A DNA stretch of 64,000 nt from Triatoma infestans (Eukaryota; Arthropoda; Insecta; Hemiptera; Reduviidae). The stretch is taken from the NCBI GenBank assembly GCA_011037195.1, contig JAAEAF010002658.1, forward strand, positions 62,001 through 126,000, written 5' to 3'. Position numbers and translations under genes: made by a program. Of the stretch, positions 40,421 through 64,000 are shown one piece after another. The stretch's first letter is position 1. Each line of letters opens with the position of its first letter. The notes beneath the pieces are model-generated. The model saw only the letters and a list, made by a program, of their open reading frames with translations, did no database searches and had not been told where the DNA came from.

Positions 40421-43400
40421 TCAGGAGACAAGTGCTTTTTTTATTAAATCTAAACGGTAAGTATCAACACCATCAATAAAAGCGGAGCCATTGGAGGATA
40501 GTGCTGGGAATGATTGCAATTTCTTTTTAACAATATCTATATTTTTACATACACACTGAAATTTAAAGATTGCCCATAGAAAATGCCATAAACTTAACTC
40601 TGGCCATAGCACTCCCGTGAAATGAAGATAGCTGCATGATCCCTGGATAAAAAAGTTACTTAAGAATCTCAGAGGCTTTGAAAATAAAAATAAATAGAAA
40701 ATATGTACTAATAAAATGCAGTTAATTTATAAACGATAAAACTATTACATTTAATAATTAAATATTACGCTTACCTGCCACAATAAAAAATCACTAAGTC
40801 TAGTTTCACCGGAAGTTCTTATAATTAGTTCTGGATAAGGTGAATTTTGGGTATGTAAACATTTAGACAATAAATTCAAATTAATATCTGCAACATTAAG
40901 TTCTCCATTATTTAGACCTTGCAGAGTTAAATTCACTGCGCTAGTAATTTCATCCTGGGCTGAAAATAAAAGGTACACTTTTAATTGAAAGAAGTCTGTA
41001 CATTTTTTTGTTTGTTTTGTAATGGCACAATAAGCCCTACGTTGGCTGGAATGGTGGTGTATAGCCCACCCGAATGCTTAGGTTGTATATGTGATACTGG
41101 ACTTTGCCATTTTTTTTTTGCTCTATTTTTACACGTTTAACACCCTTTTGTGTGTTTTTGTATTTCATTTATGCAGACAAGAGAGTAGCATAACTTCTAA
41201 AAGAGATCGAGAAATTCTAGTTTTTAAATATAAATATGACACAGAACATGCATAACGTATATGCCTTAAATTCAAATACACAATACTTTTTGTAAGCAAT
41301 TTAATTATATAAGAATATATAAATATAATTAGTCACTACTCCAAATTTTTAATTACATTAATTAAAGTTCCAAATATTTAAATAAATATTAAATTTAAAT
41401 CATTTTCCCCAACTCATGTTTTCTTATATTAATTACAGTAATGTATGAAAGCAATATTACGGAAGTATTAGAAGTTTAGTATGATCCTCTATAAGTCTAT
41501 AAGATGTTAATGAAATGAATGCGTTTTTCAATGTGTGTCTTGTTCGAAGTTGGTTTTTCCATAATTTTCTTTTGCGTATTTGGTTTTGTATGGTATTTAT
41601 GATTTAGTTTGTTTGTTGCTGGTGAAAAATTTGAGCGCGATATTCAGATGAAGACTTGTCGAAGTGAATGGCAGGTGTGACAAAATTTCGAATAATGGCA
41701 ACCATCATTTCTATACAACTAAACCAAAATCTGCAGATCCGAAGCCGATCAGAAATTTAAAAAAAAACATGCTATGAAAGACACTACTACAGAGCTTACT
41801 TTAAGAAATACCATAGAATAGCTAAGCTACCCCTCTCGCAAGCGCAATTCTACAAGCTTTTCTCTTTTGTAATCTGTACTCAAGCCATACATGTTATGGT
41901 TTGCATGCAATCTTTTCTTTTTTAAAATGATTTTGATTTCATCTTAAATTGCGCTTGCGAATAATTGCAGATAAAATGCAGTGTAATTTAAACAATGGAA
42001 ATAACATAAAAAGCATTTTTGATATCGGTTAATTGAAGGCTTCGTCTCTGCACCCCTTTTACCTTTCACATTCCACCCACAATCATAAATTCCAGGAGCC
42101 CCCCCCCAGCCACCCAGTCTCCTCATTGAAGCGAGTTTGATAAATAAATAAAAAAAATCCGACATCCATCCAACTCGTAAGCGCTCTATATATACGTTCT
42201 ATGTATTAGAATGTTTGATTACATTATGATAGCACTTCTCCATTTGCAAGTACGATAGGCTACGAATTTGAAAGTGATGTGTGAAAAGGCAAGTATTGAT
42301 TAAGGGGGAAACTGAATTTCTGAGGAGATATGAGTAACTTGTGGCTTGCTTCTTTAGGACAAATATCTGGTACTATTAAGCCGATCTTAGACTGAATTTC
42401 AGAAAATTGAGGTTACTTGGAGCTTATTGTTGTAATAACTTTTTAAAATTAAACCCTGAGAAATCTAAAGTGGTAGTTTTTCATAAATCAGGGAGTACTT
42501 AAAAATTGAAGCCCTTATCCTGCGGAAATTTCATTACTGAATATGTTCAAAGTTATTTTATCTGGGAGTGCCATTTGCGTCATCGAGGAAATTTAAACAA
42601 GCCTCAGATGTTAAAACAGCATAGTGCTAGCTCCAAGTTTAGAGAGTTAAAAGAGAGGTAAAAGCGATTCATGAGAGACTGACTTTTTTGTTTCAATGGT
42701 AAGCTCTACGCTTCTTTACGGATCTGAAATTTGGGGTTAAGATATCTGAATTCTCTAGAAATGGTTTGTAGAAAATTTATATTTATAGAAAAATAAATAT
42801 ATATTTCTCGCCAAAATGTACTCCCAATTATTGTACAATTCGAGACAGGAAGGTGTCTGTTAGTAGTTCAAATATTTGGAGGGGTTATGAAATGCTGGAT
42901 TAAATCACTAAACCTCTCGCCTGGAAGATTGCCATATCAATGTTTTAAGAAGCTTTGTCATTTGGACTAAACATGGAACAGTAATTCTTCTTTCTCTTCT
43001 AGACTACAATTGGGTTGCACAAGTTCGAGAATGCGCAAAGTATTAAGTAATCCAATATCTTTTTATGCTTCTTCCGCTAAAACTTTAGTTAAAGAAAAGA
43101 GTGGATTGCTACAAAGGTTAAAAGAAAAAAGACACAACCGGATAAATAGCTATAGAAACGAGATGTAATGGATATAAAAACGGATACAGAAAGAACTAAC
43201 CATTCCAGATATTCCCCAACATACAGAACGTTTATAAGTTTTTATATTTTAAACCAGAAAATTATATAGAACTTTTCACCAGTATTAATAAAATAAACAT
43301 TCAGCCAACTGAGAGAATCAAACAAAAACTTAATTAGACGGCTGATGGAAATGTTTATTATTTTTACATTGAACAGGTTTGCAAATTGTGATGCTTAAGA

Positions 43401-45884
43401 TAACAATCTGTTTAAATCACCTATTTTGGAATACCCTATTTACTCCAAATCAAGAATAAAATTCTTACATAAACATATCGTAAGTAACGCAAATAGCTTA
43501 AATATCGGAAATACATTGAAATGATAGTCATGAACTAATAAACAATATGTATCTATACTTAATCGAGTTGCAACAACTTGTCTCTTCAGTTGAAAGAAAC
43601 TGCTGGAAGTAGTGGACAAAAGTGTAAATTTAGCTATAATATAATATTTGTTATGGTATTTTGTCTTTTTGGTTCCTCTGTACAACTACTTCAATTTCTG
43701 CATTTTATTTAATTGTTTTTCTTTTCTTTTCTATTCTTAATACTACTCATTAATTATATTAACTTATTGTTTTATAATTCTTCAAGTAGTGCATTTTTCT
43801 TTACTTTTCATCACACTTATTCTTATAAATATAAATATTTTCCATTATAATTGCCTAATATACTCTAAATAATATCATTGCATTTAATTTTATGTATATT
43901 GTGTAAAATTGAGCAAGCAACAAGCCTTGCTAAAAGATTTATTTTCCTAGAAGCAAGAAGATTTATAAATCGGGGCTAATAGCTGACTATTCATTCTACC
44001 GTTACCCTACTTAGTTCTATTATTTTATAAACGGCATCAAACGAAATATCGATAATTGGAAGGGGCATTATAACTTCTTCTACTGGTGCAACAATTTTCT
44101 TTTTTTTGAAAATAAAACCCGAGAAGAAAAAGAGAACACTACCAGAAAAAATAAATAAATGCAGCTAAATATTTAAACGAAATAAAAAAAATTACCTGTA
44201 TAAGAAAAAGCTACATTTAACAATGTTTTGTTATTTTCTTTTGTCATGAATTCTGCCTCGGCAGCAAGTTTTACTATATCTTCAGGTAGATATCCCATAT
44301 TTCCTATAACTCGTATTCTTAAACCATATTCCATTAATTTGTCTCTAAAAAACAGAAATGAAGCAGCATTAAAAAAAAAAAAATATGAATTTATATTTAC
44401 AAGGCAAACTGAGCTTTTAACACTATTGTAAGGAATATTTCTGAGTGAAGCGCTGGCATTTTAAGAACAGTCGGCGGGGAAAACAAATGCGAGCTTTCGT
44501 CGTGGTGATCAGAATATATTAAATAAACTGACAGGTTCAATTTACTTAGATAAAAGGGGACTTTTACTGGAGCATTCTAATTGTAGGAACTCTTCATGGT
44601 TATCTCCTAAATAATATAACAATTCCTTTGGTAATTTCAACAAAACCTGGCAGAGAGCGAATATCGCAAAGAAATGGAAGATTGCCTAACATACATGCAC
44701 ACGAATCCGCTAAACAAGATAATGAGATAAATTTTAAAAAATGGAATTACCATAAGTTTGATCATAAGCTCAAAAGTGATTATGAATTTTGTATGAGACA
44801 ATATTTACTTCAATGTTAAGTATGTATATATTTTTTTTTAATGTTTTGAACATTATTACCTTTCTTCAAGAAGACGTTTAAACTTTTCCTTTGTTAATTG
44901 CATTAAGTCATCAACTTCTTCCTTAGAACGTTTGAAATTTTCTATACTAAATGCATATACTGTGACTTCCGTGATACCAATGTCAAGACACCATTGTAGG
45001 GTCTCTGAGAGCTTATCAAAGCTAAAATAAAATCCAACAGATAATACCATCAACTCAGATACATGAAATTATATATTTCTTTACCAACTTCAAAGATCAA
45101 TGTTATAATTGCTTATCTAAGCTGAGTCCGCCTTCCATCATTGTATGAACCTACTGATATAATGCATGAACGTCTTACTGATAAATTGTTGGAACATTTA
45201 TGATATCCTTTAAGATGACTTTAAAAAATTAAAGAACTTTATCATGTACAAAATGAAAAAACGGTCTAAGTATCTCTCAAACGCTTGGGTGATCCAAATC
45301 TTAATTACAATTAAAACTTTATATCCAACACTAAAAAATTTGTGTAGTTTAGCAGAATGACTTCAAAATTACGTTACTTATATTTAGAAAAAATAGGATA
45401 TTTTATAGTAACTAATTAATTTAGTCGTCACTATTTAAATTGCCAAGGTGAAACACCCGCACTGAAAGAACTCCCGCAGTTATATTTTTGTAATGTGTTC
45501 TGACTGACTATGGAAGTCCAATTTGATCGAAATACTATTCGGTAATAGAGTGATTAATTTGCCATTAGGTATTTCACTTATACGAAAATATTTTATATAT
45601 ATATATATAAAACAGTGCTATTTCATAATTATGTAATAACAAGTCAGATATTTTTTCATTGCATATATAAATGTCTTTACCCGTTAAATCATGTATCGCT
45701 AAATACTGTAATATCTTTCTCACCCTTTCGTATGTCCTTCCATTTTTTCAACGTTCTTCTTTTTCGCAAAACGCCTATTGCCATCCATAATGAAGGCTAC
45801 ATGTTTAGGTATTCGACCACATTTCAACACACGAAGACAAAGCAAATGGAACCATCCCAAATTAGATTCTTTTATCCAAGACAT
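40421..45884 (-). CDS. DHDDS: Dehydrodolichyl diphosphate synthase, catalytic cis-prenyltransferase subunit
   Basis: Elongates farnesyl diphosphate with isopentenyl diphosphates in cis to make dehydrodolichyl diphosphate at the endoplasmic reticulum, the lipid carrier for N-glycosylation. In animals it works with the NUS1/NgBR subunit. Exons on the minus strand: 45884-45724, 45021-44860, 44344-44196, 40959-40775, 40642-40421. Splice phases agree and give 292 residues (human enzyme 333). Starts MSWIKES, as family members do. [10 protein letters not shown] holds the catalytic Asp at residue 34. Exon 2 has [13 protein letters not shown]. Exon 4 has [17 protein letters not shown], the diphosphate-binding arginine block. 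Exon 5 has [11 protein letters not shown]. Nothing looks broken. Intron 3 is 3.2 kb and holds a retroelement remnant. Confidence 0.95.
42340..43340 (+). mobile_element. Non-LTR reverse transcriptase remnant in DHDDS intron 3
   Basis: Antisense to DHDDS. The translation shows [19 protein letters not shown], the block just after the catalytic box of CR1/jockey-type reverse transcriptases, followed by decayed thumb and connection sequence ([19 protein letters not shown]). Further basic pieces run to about 43200. Many stops. Confidence 0.5.
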
Positions 45885-46877
45885 TATTCAGAAACATTCA
45901 AACCTAATAAAGAAATGAACCGGACAATAAATTCACTCCGATTTACCTGACAAATGATTTCCTAGCTTCGAAATCTCTTATGAAATCAATTGAACAGTAT
46001 TTCATTTTTGAACGAACAATTAATTGAACTAAATATTAATAAATCCAAATTTAGTCATATTATAAAAAAATGTAGGACTTCTTAAAGCTACATTATCATA
46101 ATTTTGAGAACTATTTAATATAGGAAGTATAAAAATAAAGTTACCGACTATAAAAAAATCCAAATAAATAGCGTATTTTCCAATTTAAAAACTGACCAAA
46201 ACCTCCACATCAGTATGAAAGATTAGGGTGTGATGTCGTTTTAGATACCTTAACCACAATATAAGAGATTTTTTTTAATATAACTTATTATTTCTGTCAG
46301 TATAATTTTGAAATATAATTATATTTTTTCAAGTTTAAAAAAAAATAAAAACACTTTTTGGTAAATGTTTATGATAATTTTTTTTTTTTCAAAAAATGGT
46401 TTCAAGTCTTGATTAATTAAAAGAGAATTTGAATTCTTTACTGCTTTTAGTAAATTAAGAAACCGTATAACTTAAAGATGAACAATATTTGTTTCAAATT
46501 TAAAAGGGAAATTAAAGTATGTTGCTTTTGGTATTCCTGCATTTATTGTATGGTGTGTGCGCGTTTGTGGGTTAGTATGATTTTCGATGGAAATGATGGT
46601 CGTTAAGTTGTATGATAAATCGGATCTTGGCTGCCTACTTTTTTTTTTTTTAATTTAAGTATTTGAAAGTTTATTAGATTTGTAGTAGGAAATTTATACT
46701 GTTGGTCTTCGATCCCGACAAGTGTCACAGTCATGCCGTTCCAGAGAACTATGAAGGATATCACCTTCAATTATTTTTTGTATATTATTTTATTATTATC
46801 AGTATTTTTTGATAATTGTAAATAGTATTTAGTTGTCTGAATATGAGTAGTAGCTAGTAGAATTTATGTTACTCGTT
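45885..46877. promoter_or_regulatory. Shared upstream region between divergent DHDDS and BRWD genes
   Basis: 993 bases separate the two start codons, and no repeat or open frame was recognised. Both promoters and 5' UTRs must lie here if neither gene has an upstream noncoding exon. No convincing TATA box can be singled out in such AT-rich sequence. Confidence 0.45.
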
Positions 46878-63800
<16,923 letters not shown>

Positions 63801-64000
63801 GTAAGTAACTTACAACAGAGATTAATAATTTTTTTTTGTTATTGCGAAACTTGGAAAATGTTTCTATTCTGTAAAATGGAATATTTTTTCAGTTGTCTTA
63901 AATTAGTACTTTCAACTCCTCCTATATTTTAATTGTTTTTTTTTCTTTTTTGCCTGCTGTTGGAGGAATATAGTGAATGTCAAATTTGTATTTTGAACAA

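Noticed and set aside
45615..45950. 111-codon open frame on the plus strand
   Set aside because: It is the antisense of DHDDS exon 1 (45884-45724), which matches the enzyme family clearly.

Overview
This is AT-rich nuclear DNA from an arthropod, almost certainly an insect. The evidence is spliced genes with GT-AG introns, a vitellogenin-like gene, a 17.6/297-type errantivirus, and mariner, jockey, R1/LOA-like and Penelope-like repeats. I cannot name the species or order. There is no sign of bacterial sequence.

Three host genes could be reconstructed exon by exon with consistent splice phases. (1) A vitellogenin-like large lipid transfer protein gene, + strand, 6511-35188, with 22 recognised exons; the first exon holding the start codon was not located. 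(2) A complete dehydrodolichyl diphosphate synthase gene (DHDDS, cis-prenyltransferase), - strand, 45884-40421, five exons, 292 residues. (3) The 5' half of a BRWD/PHIP-type WD40-bromodomain gene, + strand, from 46878 past the right edge, 19 exons and 961 codons inside the window. DHDDS and BRWD are head to head, with about 1 kb between their start codons.

Most of the rest is mobile DNA. 1-4.9 kb is a graveyard of non-LTR and Ty3/gypsy fragments upstream of the vitellogenin-like gene. Introns of that gene carry a 5'-truncated R1/LOA-like insertion (15.2-16.5 kb), an 8.1-kb errantivirus with both LTRs (17945-26078), Penelope-like and jockey fragments (26.8-28.8 kb), a tRNA-type SINE (30.4 kb) and a second, decayed errantivirus (31.9-33.8 kb). 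Between the vitellogenin-like gene and DHDDS lie broken gypsy integrase and RT pieces and a Tc1/mariner-superfamily element with about 820-bp inverted repeats (37171-39151). BRWD introns hold further copies of the Penelope-like, R1/LOA-like, jockey and SINE families, plus a 1.3-kb mariner (61786-63082).

The most unusual signal is a set of short palindromic elements (16543-16821, 24348-24661, 29092-29414, 39429-39749). Each arm has a hammerhead-ribozyme-like core near its middle (CTGANGA, a short hairpin, then GAAA and usually a self-complementary stem III plus TC). Three of them are bounded by 12-17 bp target duplications and have a short unpaired tail on one side. Dispersed single copies of a related core (best at 27002-27039 and 48527-48564) can also form stem I. 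One of these lies directly beside a Penelope-type reverse transcriptase fragment. I read these as Penelope-derived ribozyme repeats, some in an inverted-dimer, non-autonomous form.
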